This document shows positions 56,895-64,000 of a DNA stretch of 64,000 nucleotides, one piece after another. This stretch comes from Nocardioides jiangsuensis. GTDB taxonomy: Bacteria > Actinomycetota > Actinomycetes > Propionibacteriales > Nocardioidaceae. A program made the position numbers and the translations under genes. The notes beneath the pieces were generated by a model, which saw only the letters and a program-made list of their open reading frames with translations, ran no database searches and was not told where the DNA came from. Position 1 is the stretch's first letter. Every line of letters begins with the position of its first letter. The stretch spans positions 930,001-994,000 of the forward strand of contig NZ_JAIEZQ010000002.1 of assembly GCF_019679455.1 (NCBI RefSeq). Reading direction: 5' to 3'.

Positions 56895-58324
56895 CGCAAC
56901 GCCCCGTAGCCCCTCCCGCGGACGCCGCCGGCGCCGCGGGGCGGGCGCTCGCCGACGCGCGGCCGGCGGTGTTCTGGCTCGACGACCCGGACCGGCCCGT
57001 GACGGTTCCGCCGCTGGCCGGTGCCACCACCGCGGACCTGACCGTGGTCGGCGGCGGTTACACCGGGCTGTGGACCGCACTGCGCGCCAAGGAGCGGGAC
57101 CCCGGCCGGGACGTGCTGCTGCTCGAGGCGGGCGCCTGCGGCGACCAGGCCAGCGGGCGCAACGGCGGGTTCGCCTCGGCCAGCCTCACCCACGGCTTCG
57201 GCAACGGGCGGGCCCGGTGGCCCGAGGAGCTCGCCGAGGCCGACCGGCTCGGCGCGGAGAACCTCCGCGAGATCGGCGAGACGGTGCGCCGCTACGACAT
57301 CGACTGCCACTGGGAGCGGACCGGCGAGCTGATGGTGGCGACCGCTCCCCACCAGGTCGAGGAGCTCGCCGGGCTGGCCCGCGAGATGGGGGACGCGAGC
57401 CACCGGGTGGAGCTGCTCGACGCCCCGGCCGTGCGCGAGCTGGTCGCCTCCCCGTCGTACCTCGGCGGACTCCTGGACCCGGAGGGCACCGCGATGGTCG
57501 AGCCGGCCCGGCTGGCCTGGGGGCTGCGCGAGGCCTGCCTTGGCCTGGGCGTGCGGATCCACGAGCACACCGCGGTCACCGGGCTGGCCAGCGGCCCCGC
57601 CGGCGTCCAGGTGCGCACCCGTGCCGGCACCGTGCGGACGGCGTCGGTGGCGCTGGCGACCAACGCGTTCCCCGCGCTGCTGCGCCGGCTGCGGCTGATG
57701 ACCGTGCCGGTCTACGACTACGTGTTGGTGACCGAGCCGCTGTCACCCGCGCAGCTCGCCTCCGTCGGGTGGCGGGGGAGGCAGGGCGTCGGCGACTCGG
57801 GCAACCTCTTCCACTACTACCGGCTCACCCGCGACAACCGGATCCTGTGGGGTGGCTACGACGCGGTCTACCACTACGGCAGCCAGGTCCACCGCGGCCT
57901 GGAGCAGCGCGCCGCGACCCACCGCGTGCTCGCCGAGCACTTCTTCGAGACCTTCCCGCAGCTGGACGGGCTGCGTTTCACGCACCGCTGGGGCGGCGTC
58001 ATCGACACCTCGACCCGGTTCGCCGCGTTCTTCGGCACCGCGCACCGGGGCCGGGTCGGCTACGCGCTCGGCTACACCGGGCTGGGCGTGGCCGCGTCCC
58101 GGTTCGGCGCCGAGGTGATGCTGGACCTGCTGGCGGGGGAGGACACCGAGCGGACCCGGCTGCGGATGGTGCGCGAGCGGCCGCTCCCGTTCCCGCCCGA
58201 GCCGTTGCGCTACGCCGGCGTGCAGCTCACCCGCCGGTCGCTGGCACGCGCCGACGCGCGCGAGGGCCGGCGTGACCTGTGGCTGCGGACGCTGGACCGG
58301 ATGGGCCTCGGCTTCGACTCCTAG
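56891..58324 (+). CDS. FAD-dependent amine oxidoreductase (PuuB/DadA-like), paralogue of the 50.7-kb gene
   Basis: 477 residues. FAD loop ADLTVVGGGYTGLWTALRA, LLLEAGACGDQASGRNGG, a His/Trp-rich tail (FTHRWGGVIDTSTR, GYALGYTGLGVAASRFGAE). The FAxxSxxxGGF region and the C-terminal DTSTRFAAFFG match gamma-glutamylputrescine oxidase-like enzymes, oxidising an amine to an aldehyde. It is co-translated with potC by a GTGA overlap, which ties its substrate to what the transporter imports. It is similar in plan to the gene at 50740, but the sequences are clearly different. Confidence 0.85.
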   Translation: MTQRPVAPPADAAGAAGRALADARPAVFWLDDPDRPVTVPPLAGATTADLTVVGGGYTGLWTALRAKERDPGRDVLLLEAGACGDQASGRNGGFASASLTHGFGNGRARWPEELAEADRLGAENLREIGETVRRYDIDCHWERTGELMVATAPHQVEELAGLAREMGDASHRVELLDAPAVRELVASPSYLGGLLDPEGTAMVEPARLAWGLREACLGLGVRIHEHTAVTGLASGPAGVQVRTRAGTVRTASVALATNAFPALLRRLRLMTVPVYDYVLVTEPLSPAQLASVGWRGRQGVGDSGNLFHYYRLTRDNRILWGGYDAVYHYGSQVHRGLEQRAATHRVLAEHFFETFPQLDGLRFTHRWGGVIDTSTRFAAFFGTAHRGRVGYALGYTGLGVAASRFGAEVMLDLLAGEDTERTRLRMVRERPLPFPPEPLRYAGVQLTRRSLARADAREGRRDLWLRTLDRMGLGFDS

Positions 58325-58372
58325 CCGGATCACCGGCCCGCACGGCTCGGGCGTTCGCGGGAGCGCCGCTTG

Positions 58373-59785
58373 CTACAGCAGCGACCACGCCTCGGTGAGG
58401 ACGGCGCGCAGCAGCTGCTCGATCTCGTCGAAGTGCTCCTGGTCGCAGATCAGCGGGGGCGCCACCTGGACGACCGGGTCGCCGCGGTCGTCGGCGCGGC
58501 AGTACAGCCCGGAGGCGTAGAGCGCCTTGGACAGGAAGCCACGCAGCAGCTTCTCCGCCTCCGCGTCGTCGAACGTCTCCTTGGTCGCCTTGTCCTTCAC
58601 GAGCTCGATCCCGTAGAAGAACCCGTCCCCCCGGACGTCGCCGACGATGGGCAGGTCGTTGAGCTTCTCCAGCGTCGCCCGGAACGCGCCTTCGTTGGCG
58701 CGCACGTGCTTGTTGATGCCCTCGTTCTCGAACGCGTCGAGGTTGGCCAGCGCGACCGCCGTCGAGACCGGGTGGCCGCCGAAGGTGTAGCCATGCAGGA
58801 ACGTGTTGGTGCCGTGCAGGAACGGCTCCATCAACCGGTCCGTGGCCATCATGCCGCCGAGCGGCGAGTAGCCCGAGGTGACGCCCTTCGCGAAGGTGAT
58901 CATGTCCGGCTGGAAGTCGTAGCGCTCGGCGGCGAACATGTGGCCGAGCCGGCCGAAGGCGCAGATGACCTCGTCGCTGACCAGCAGCACGTCGTACTGG
59001 TCACAGATCTCACGCACCCGCTGGAAGTAGCCGGGCGGCGGCGGGAAGCAGCCACCGGCGTTCTGCACCGGCTCGAGGAACACCGCGGCGACCGTCTCGG
59101 GGCCCTCGTTCTCGATCGCGACGGCGATCTCGTCAGCGGCCCATCGACCGAAGGCCTCGAGATCGTCACCGTGCTGGGGTGCGCGGTAGAAGTTGGTGTT
59201 CGGGACCCGGAACGTCGACGGCACCAGCGGCTCGAAGACCGCCTTGAGGCCGGGCAGCCCGGTGATCGAGAGGGCGCCCTGGGTGGTGCCGTGGTAGGCG
59301 ATCGCGCGGCTGATCACCTTGTGCTTCATCGGCTTGCCGGTGAGCTTGAAGTAGTTCTTGGCCAGCTTCCAGGCGGTCTCGACGGCCTCGCCGCCACCGG
59401 TGGTGAAGAAGACCCGGTTGAGGTCGCCGGGGGCGTAGCCGGCCAGCCGCTCCGCGAGCTCGATCGCGGTGGGGTGGGCGTAGGACCACAGCGGGAAGAA
59501 CGCCAGCTCCGAGGCCTGCTTGGCCGCGGCCTCCACGAGGTCGGTGCGCCCGTGCCCGAGCTGGTTCACGAACAGGCCGGCGAGGGCGTCGAGGTAGCGG
59601 TTGCCCTTGGCGTCGTAGACGTAGGGCCCCTCGCCGCGGACGATGATCGGCACGTCCGCCTGGTCGTAGCTCGACATCCGGGTGAAGTGCATCCACAGGT
59701 GGTCGCGGGCGGACTTCTGGAGGGTGGCGTAGGCCTCGCCGTCCATCGCGGTGACGTGCGACGGTTGTGTGGTCTCCGATGACAT
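58373..59785 (-). CDS. Class-III aminotransferase (putrescine/omega-amino acid type)
   Basis: 470 residues, PLP-dependent fold type I. The PLP Lys is in MITFAKGVTSGYSPLGG; LLVSDEVICAFGRLG carries the Asp to the ring nitrogen; FFTTGGGEAVETAWKLA and HGYTFGGHPVSTAVAL are family motifs. Closest types are SpuC-like polyamine:pyruvate and beta-alanine:pyruvate aminotransferases. It transfers amino groups of an omega-amine to pyruvate. The ATG at 59785 has GGGGAAGTC upstream on its strand. It converges on the pot operon end and is divergent from the amidohydrolase. Confidence 0.88.
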   Translation of the reverse strand: MSSETTQPSHVTAMDGEAYATLQKSARDHLWMHFTRMSSYDQADVPIIVRGEGPYVYDAKGNRYLDALAGLFVNQLGHGRTDLVEAAAKQASELAFFPLWSYAHPTAIELAERLAGYAPGDLNRVFFTTGGGEAVETAWKLAKNYFKLTGKPMKHKVISRAIAYHGTTQGALSITGLPGLKAVFEPLVPSTFRVPNTNFYRAPQHGDDLEAFGRWAADEIAVAIENEGPETVAAVFLEPVQNAGGCFPPPPGYFQRVREICDQYDVLLVSDEVICAFGRLGHMFAAERYDFQPDMITFAKGVTSGYSPLGGMMATDRLMEPFLHGTNTFLHGYTFGGHPVSTAVALANLDAFENEGINKHVRANEGAFRATLEKLNDLPIVGDVRGDGFFYGIELVKDKATKETFDDAEAEKLLRGFLSKALYASGLYCRADDRGDPVVQVAPPLICDQEHFDEIEQLLRAVLTEAWSLL

Positions 59786-59861
59786 GACTTCCCCTTGTGC
59801 TCGTGGTCGACGGGTGCTCGTGGTCGTCCGCTGCCATCCTCTCCTGCCGGTCCGCAGTTCG

Positions 59862-59877
59862 CAAGTGAATCAGTCGT
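59862..59877 (-). promoter_or_regulatory. Candidate AsnC site 5 (aminotransferase side)
   Basis: Minus strand ACGACTGATTCACTTG shares ACTGATTC and the flanks with the copy at 59924, in opposite orientation. Confidence 0.4.
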
Positions 59878-59923
59878 CCACAAGGCGTTAGATTGGTCAT
59901 GTCGTGGAGCAATGCGCAGGAGA

Positions 59924-59939
59924 CCTACTGATTCCGTAG
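59924..59939 (+). promoter_or_regulatory. Candidate AsnC site 6 (amidohydrolase side)
   Basis: CCTACTGATTCCGTAG, with a CTAC/GTAG dyad at its ends, 15 bases before the GTG of the amidohydrolase. Confidence 0.5.
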
Positions 59940-59954
59940 ATAGAGGGAGGCGGC

Positions 59955-61592
59955 GTGGCCGGACGGGCGACAGTGCTGCGTGGGGGCGGCGTGTACGACG
60001 GGCAGCGGCACCTCCCCGGGCACGGCGCGGTCGTGGCCGACGGGCTGGTCGTCGCGGTCGCGCCGGACGCGGACCTCGACGTGCCGGCCGGCGCGGAGCA
60101 GGTCGACCTCGCCGGCGGGCTGCTCCTGCCCGGCTTCCAGGACGCCCACGTGCACCCGGTGCAGGGCGGCCTCGAGCGGATCCGCTGCGACCTGTCGGGG
60201 CTGTCCACGCGCGAGGAGTACCTCGCCGCCGTCGCGCGCTACGCGACCGAGCACCCCGAGCGGGAGTGGGTCCTCGGCGGCGGCTGGTCCATGACCGCCT
60301 TCGGCCCGGCCGGCCCGACCGCCGCGGACCTCGACGCCGTGGTGCCCGACCGGCCCGTGTTCCTGCCCAACCGCGACCACCACGGGGCCTGGGTGAGCTC
60401 GCGCGCGCTCGAGCTCGCGGGCGTGGACCGGCGCACGCCCGACCCGGCGGACGGGCGCCTCGACCGCGGACCCGACGGGACGCCGACCGGCTCGCTGCAC
60501 GAGGGGGCGATGTCGCTGGTCGAGCGGCTGCTCCCGGTGACGGGCGACGAGGAGCTCCTCGAGGCGCTGCTCGTCGCGCAGGCGCACCTGCACTCGTTCG
60601 GGATCACCGCCTGGCAGGACGCGATCCTCGGCGACTACGCCGGGCTGCGGGACGTGACGCCGACGTACCTCCGGGCGGCGGCGTCCGGGGAGCTGACCGC
60701 CCGGGTCCGCGGCGCGCTGTGGTGGGACCGCGAGCGCGGGCTCGAGCAGGTCGAGGAGCTCGTGGAGCGGCGCCGGTCGACGAGCGCGCACCCCCGGTTC
60801 GTGCCGGGGACGGTCAAGGTGATGCAGGACGGGGTCGCCGAGAACGGCACCGCCGCGATGAGCGCGCCGTACCTCGACCGCTGCGGCGTGCGGACGCACA
60901 ACCACGGCCTGTCCTTCGTGGACCCGCTGGTGCTCCGGGAGGCCGTCGTGCGCCTCGACGCCGCCGGCTTCCAGGTGCACGTGCACGCGATCGGCGACCG
61001 GGCGGTGGGCGAGGCGCTGGACGCCTTCGCGCAGGCGCGGACCGTCAACGGCGCCGCCGACCTGCGCCACCACATCGCGCACGTCCAGGTGATCCATCCC
61101 GACGACCGGCCGCGCTTCGCCGACCTCGCCGTGGCCGCGAACATGCAGCCGCTGTGGGCGGCGTTCGACGAGCAGATGACCGAGCTGACCCTGCCGTTCC
61201 TCGGCCCGGAGCGCAGCCGCTGGCAGTACCCGTTCGCCGACCTGGCCCGCGCCGGCGCGCGACTCGTCGCCGGCAGCGACTGGCCGGTGAGCAGCCCCGA
61301 CCCGCTGCAGGGCATCCACGTCGCGGTGAACCGCTGGGTGCACGGCGCCTCCGGGGTCGAGGGCTCCGAGGCGTTCCTGCCCGAGCAGGCGCTGAGCACC
61401 GCGGAGGCGTTCGCGGCGTACACCAGCGGCTCGGCGCACGTGAACCACCTCGACCGCACCGGGCACGTCGCACCGGGCATGCTCGCCGACCTCGCCGTGC
61501 TCGACCGCGACCCGTTCCGCGGGCCGCCGGAGGAGATCGGAGCCGCCCGGGTCGTCGCGACGTACGTCGACGGCGAGCGCGTCTTCGGCTGA
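59955..61592 (+). CDS. YtcJ-like metal-dependent amidohydrolase
   Basis: 545 residues. Amidohydrolase-superfamily (YtcJ/NfdA type): GFQDAHVHPVQGGLERI gives HxH, the second His pair is in FQVHVHAIGDRAVGEAL, IAHVQVIHPDD, and the Asp is in VAGSDWPVSSPDPL. Such enzymes hydrolyse N-acyl or cyclic amide bonds; in this cluster an N-acyl-amine is possible, which is inference. The GTG at 59955 follows GAGGGAGGCGGC. It is divergent from the aminotransferase across a 169-base gap with two motif copies. Confidence 0.88.
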   Translation: MAGRATVLRGGGVYDGQRHLPGHGAVVADGLVVAVAPDADLDVPAGAEQVDLAGGLLLPGFQDAHVHPVQGGLERIRCDLSGLSTREEYLAAVARYATEHPEREWVLGGGWSMTAFGPAGPTAADLDAVVPDRPVFLPNRDHHGAWVSSRALELAGVDRRTPDPADGRLDRGPDGTPTGSLHEGAMSLVERLLPVTGDEELLEALLVAQAHLHSFGITAWQDAILGDYAGLRDVTPTYLRAAASGELTARVRGALWWDRERGLEQVEELVERRRSTSAHPRFVPGTVKVMQDGVAENGTAAMSAPYLDRCGVRTHNHGLSFVDPLVLREAVVRLDAAGFQVHVHAIGDRAVGEALDAFAQARTVNGAADLRHHIAHVQVIHPDDRPRFADLAVAANMQPLWAAFDEQMTELTLPFLGPERSRWQYPFADLARAGARLVAGSDWPVSSPDPLQGIHVAVNRWVHGASGVEGSEAFLPEQALSTAEAFAAYTSGSAHVNHLDRTGHVAPGMLADLAVLDRDPFRGPPEEIGAARVVATYVDGERVFG

Positions 61593-61657
61593 CTGCAGGG
61601 TCCGGCCCGCGGCCGGCCCCGGCTCCTCTCCGGTCGCCGGGCGGCCGGCCGGGCGCG

Positions 61658-61711
61658 GTTCGTGAGCAGATGGCTGCCTCGGGGACCTGGGGCGGCCATC
61701 TGCTCACGAAC
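61658..61711. repeat. Large palindromic hairpin element
   Basis: GTTCGTGAGCAGATGGC (61658-61674) and GCCATCTGCTCACGAAC (61695-61711) are perfect inverted copies of 17 bases. Six further pairs (some G-T) reduce the loop to about 8 bases. It lies between the amidohydrolase and patatin genes with no T-run, so it may be a dispersed palindromic repeat, a regulator site or a terminator for the upstream gene. Confidence 0.75.
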
Positions 61712-61763
61712 TACCGCAAGCCACCTCCGGCGGGGGTCGGTCAGCGGTGTCGGTTCGTCGCGT

Positions 61764-61769
61764 TAGGGT
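61764..61769 (+). promoter_or_regulatory. -10 box of the patatin gene (leaderless)
   Basis: TAGGGT lies 7 bases before the ATG at 61777. Confidence 0.45.
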
Positions 61770-61776
61770 CGCCGCC

Positions 61777-62877
61777 ATGGACGTCTCGGGCTCGTACGAC
61801 GCACCCTCCGGACCGGCGGACGAAACCGGTCGGCCGGCCGGCCGGACGCTCCACGACACGGACGCGACCGGCCCGGCCGCCGAGCACCTCCGCGCGGACC
61901 TCGTCCTCGAGGGCGGGGGCGTCAAGGGCATCGCCCTGGTCGGCGCGACCCTGCCGCTCGTCGAGGCGGGCTACCGGTTCCCGCGCGTGGCGGGCAGCTC
62001 GGCCGGTGCGATCGTCGGCGCGGTGCTCGCCGCCCTGCAGCGCCGCGGCGAGCCGATCGGCCGGCTGGAGGACGTCAGTCGCAGCCTGGACTACCGGCGC
62101 TTCCGCGACCGCGGCTTCCCCGGCAGGTACCTCGGCCCGCTCGGGTTCCTCACCGACGGGCTCTCGGTCCTGCTGGAGGACGGCGTCTACGAGGGCGACT
62201 ACCTGCACGACTGGCTCGACGGGGTCCTGCGGGACCTCGGTGTGGAGACCTTCGGCGACCTGCGCACCGACGACCCGGGCGACGACGGCACCATGCATCA
62301 CCGCTACGGCCTCGTGGTCACCGCCAGCGACCTCTCCCGGAGGCGGCTGCTGCAGCTGCCCTGGGACTACCCGGAGTACGGCCTCGACCCCGACGAGCAG
62401 CGGGTCGCCGACGCGGTCCGCGCCTCCGCCTCGATCCCGTACTTCTTCGAGCCGGTCACCCTCCGCGGCACGGCGGGCACCTCGACGCTGGTCGACGGCG
62501 GGCTGCTGTCGAACTACCCGATCGGGGTCTTCGACCGGCTCGACGAGCGGGTCCCGCGCTGGCCGACGCTGGGCGTGCGCCTCGACGCGCTACGCCTCGG
62601 CGGTCCGGGCAACGGCGGAGCGGTGTCCCCGGTGCGGGGTCCGGTCGCGCTCGGTGTGGCGCTGGTGCAGACCGCGATCGAGGCGAACCAGGCCGAGCAC
62701 GTCCTCGACCCGTGCAACGTGGCCCGCTCGGTGTACGTCGACACCGGCGGCGTCAGCGCGGTCGACTTCGGGCTCGACGAGGGCGAGCAGGACCAGCTGC
62801 TCGCGGCCGGCCAGGAGGCCGCGCGGGCGTTCCTCGAGACCTGGGACTTCGAGCGCTGGCTGGCCGACTGTCGCTGA
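61777..62877 (+). CDS. Patatin-like phospholipase
   Basis: 366 residues. The patatin Ser-Asp dyad is clear: oxyanion loop LEGGGVKGIALVGA, nucleophile GSSAGAIVGA, and catalytic DGG in TLVDGGLLSNYPIGVFD. Such proteins hydrolyse phospholipid or acyl-ester bonds. No signal peptide, so it is probably cytosolic or membrane-associated. The ATG at 61777 is preferred over a GTG ten codons upstream because of the TAGGGT box 7 bases before it. It separates the amidohydrolase from the aldehyde dehydrogenase. Confidence 0.88.
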   Translation: MDVSGSYDAPSGPADETGRPAGRTLHDTDATGPAAEHLRADLVLEGGGVKGIALVGATLPLVEAGYRFPRVAGSSAGAIVGAVLAALQRRGEPIGRLEDVSRSLDYRRFRDRGFPGRYLGPLGFLTDGLSVLLEDGVYEGDYLHDWLDGVLRDLGVETFGDLRTDDPGDDGTMHHRYGLVVTASDLSRRRLLQLPWDYPEYGLDPDEQRVADAVRASASIPYFFEPVTLRGTAGTSTLVDGGLLSNYPIGVFDRLDERVPRWPTLGVRLDALRLGGPGNGGAVSPVRGPVALGVALVQTAIEANQAEHVLDPCNVARSVYVDTGGVSAVDFGLDEGEQDQLLAAGQEAARAFLETWDFERWLADCR

Positions 62878-63055
62878 CGCGGCATGAGGTCAGGAGGTCG
62901 CGGGCGCGAGCGCCGGCAGGTCGTACAACGCCTGCACGAGCGGGGCGACCTCCGGCTCTGCGCCGCCTCGCCCCGGGTGCGCCGGCTCGCCGGCGCCAGC
63001 GGCCGCCTGACTCGCGGCCGACTGGCGAGGTCGCCCGCCGGCGTCACAGGATCGT

Positions 63056-63068
63056 GAAGAATCCGTAG
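63056..63068 (-). promoter_or_regulatory. Candidate AsnC site 7 (degenerate)
   Basis: Minus strand CTACGGATTCTTC shares CTAC.GATTC with the others, inverted to the copy at 63085. Confidence 0.35.
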
Positions 63069-63084
63069 CCCGCTTGCGCGATGC

Positions 63085-63100
63085 CCTACCGATTCCGTTG
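63085..63100 (+). promoter_or_regulatory. Candidate AsnC site 8 (aldehyde dehydrogenase)
   Basis: CCTACCGATTCCGTTG, 58 bases before the ATG of the dehydrogenase; differs from the copy at 59924 at two positions. Confidence 0.5.
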
Positions 63101-63158
63101 TCGCGTGGTTAGGCTCGGCTCACCGGTCCCGTGTGTGACATGAAGGGCGACACCAGCA

Positions 63159-64000
63159 ATGAGCCAGCAGTTCCGGAACATCATCGGTGGCAGGGCCGTC
63201 GAGGCCGCCTCCGGCGAGACCTACGACATCGTGAACCCCGCGACCGGCGAGGTGTACGCCGCGGCGCCGGCCTCGGGCGCGGAGGACGTGGACCGCGCCA
63301 TGCGGGCGGCCGCGGAGGCGTTCGAGACCTGGGGGGAGACCACCCCCGCCGAGCGGCAGAAGGCCCTGCTCAAGATCGCCGACGCGCTCGAGCAGCGGTC
63401 CGCGGAGTTCGTCAAGGTCGAGTCGGAGAACACCGGCAAGCCGCTCGGGATGACCGAGTCCGAGGAGCTGCCGCCCTGCGTGGACCAGCTGCGGTTCTTC
63501 GCCGGCGCGGCGCGGGTCCTCGAGGGCCGCGCGGCCGGCGAGTACATGAAGGACCACACCTCCTTCGTACGCCGCGAGCCGATCGGCGTGGTCGGCCAGG
63601 TGACGCCGTGGAACTACCCGTTGATGATGGCGATCTGGAAGATCGCGCCGGCGCTCGCCGCGGGCAACGCGGTGGTGCTCAAGCCGTCCGACACCACGCC
63701 GGCGTCCACGACGCTGCTCGCCGAGCTGGCCCAGGAGTTCCTGCCGCCGGGCGTCTTCAACGTGGTGTGCGGCGACCGCACCACCGGCCGGGCCGTGGTC
63801 GAGCACCCGACGCCGCAGCTGGTCTCGATCACCGGCTCGGTGCGGGCCGGCATGGAGGTCGCCGGCTCGGCGGCCGCGCAGCTCAAGCGGGCGCACCTCG
63901 AGCTCGGCGGCAAGGCGCCGGTCATCGTCTTCGACGACGCCGACGTCGAGGCAGCGGCGGAGGGCATCGCGATGGCGGGCTACTTCAACGCCGGCCAGGA
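63159..64000 (+). CDS. Aminobutyraldehyde/betaine-aldehyde-type dehydrogenase (cut by window end)
   Basis: The first 280 codons of an NAD(P)-dependent aldehyde dehydrogenase; the rest lies beyond 64000. QVTPWNYPLMMAIWKIAPAL is the cofactor entry, NAVVLKPSDTTPAST the Lys of the NAD pocket, SITGSVRAG the Rossmann turn and HLELGGKAPVIVFDDAD the catalytic Glu region. The catalytic Cys is not in the window. The closest class oxidises gamma-aminobutyraldehyde to GABA, the expected step after the amine oxidase or aminotransferase. The ATG at 63159 follows AAGGGCGACACCAGCA. Confidence 0.9.
   Translation, partial: MSQQFRNIIGGRAVEAASGETYDIVNPATGEVYAAAPASGAEDVDRAMRAAAEAFETWGETTPAERQKALLKIADALEQRSAEFVKVESENTGKPLGMTESEELPPCVDQLRFFAGAARVLEGRAAGEYMKDHTSFVRREPIGVVGQVTPWNYPLMMAIWKIAPALAAGNAVVLKPSDTTPASTTLLAELAQEFLPPGVFNVVCGDRTTGRAVVEHPTPQLVSITGSVRAGMEVAGSAAAQLKRAHLELGGKAPVIVFDDADVEAAAEGIAMAGYFNAGQ

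Larger units (their letters stand above)
62878..63158. other. Gap between patatin and aldehyde dehydrogenase
   Basis: 281 bases without a clear gene. A minus-strand frame ending at 62899 gives VAPLVQALYDLPALAPATS, which looks coding, but it has no convincing start. The last 100 bases carry motif copies 7 and 8 and the dehydrogenase promoter. Confidence 0.4.

Noticed and set aside
58325-58372. Terminator between the FAD oxidoreductase and the convergent aminotransferase
   Set aside because: Only short, GC-rich stems of about 4-5 pairs can be drawn; not above chance at this GC content.
62899-63063. Minus-strand peptide ending VAPLVQALYDLPALAPATS
   Set aside because: The last 20 residues look natural, but upstream the translation is low in quality and there is no start or ribosome site. 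It may be a gene remnant; not supported enough.

Overview
The window is very GC-rich, densely coded bacterial chromosome with actinobacterial housekeeping gene order: coaD-sepIVA-yceD-rpmF-rnc-mutM, smc-ftsY, amtB-glnK-glnD-ffh, rpsP-khpA-rimM-trmD-rplS-lepB-rnhB, and rpsB-tsf-pyrH-frr-cdsA-rlmN. GTG and TTG starts are common, and many genes have a -10 box 6-9 bases before the start codon, a sign of leaderless transcripts. Gene content, the long Lys/Ala/Glu-rich tails on S16 and S2 and an LVIVD-repeat surface protein fit the Nocardioidaceae (Nocardioides or a relative); that placement is inference. I saw no phage, insertion sequence, CRISPR array, tRNA or rRNA.

Layout. 1-10.4 kb: a DUF3515 lipoprotein and a small Lrp-ligand protein (minus strand), thiL, rpmB, a DAK2 protein, recG, rsmD, coaD, sepIVA, yceD, rpmF, rnc and mutM. 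10.4-13.9 kb: two small proteins, an SDR, the LVIVD protein and a broken acetyltransferase remnant. 13.9-26.2 kb: smc, a thioesterase, ftsY, a TetR regulator, the ammonium block amtB-glnK-glnD, and ffh. Both halves of the SRP pathway (FtsY, Ffh) are therefore present. 26.2-37.5 kb: an amidohydrolase, the rpsP-rplS ribosome/tRNA operon with a TrmD-acetyltransferase fusion, lepB, rnhB, DUF2469, the yraN-comM-dprA cluster, xerC and an M23 peptidase. 37.5-46 kb: rpsB-tsf-pyrH-frr-cdsA, a histidine phosphatase, rlmN, a LOG-family protein and a RIO-type kinase. 46-50.6 kb: propionate-CoA ligase and a CstA/YbdD carbon-starvation transporter.

52-64 kb is a polyamine (putrescine-like) uptake and catabolism region. 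It holds an AsnC/Lrp regulator, two DadA-type FAD oxidoreductases, a complete Pot-type ABC transporter, a class-III aminotransferase, a YtcJ-like amidohydrolase, a patatin and a truncated aminobutyraldehyde-type dehydrogenase. The most interesting signal is a 16-base motif (about CCTACYGATTCCGTWG) in front of the pot operon, between the aminotransferase and the amidohydrolase, and in front of the aldehyde dehydrogenase. It has several degenerate copies and is probably the binding site of the local AsnC regulator, which would make these separate transcription units one regulon.

Other notable points are the TrmD-GNAT fusion, a long perfect hairpin at 61.66 kb, an intrinsic-terminator-like hairpin buried in the 5' coding end of lepB, and strong hairpins between khpA/rimM, rpsB/tsf and tsf/pyrH.
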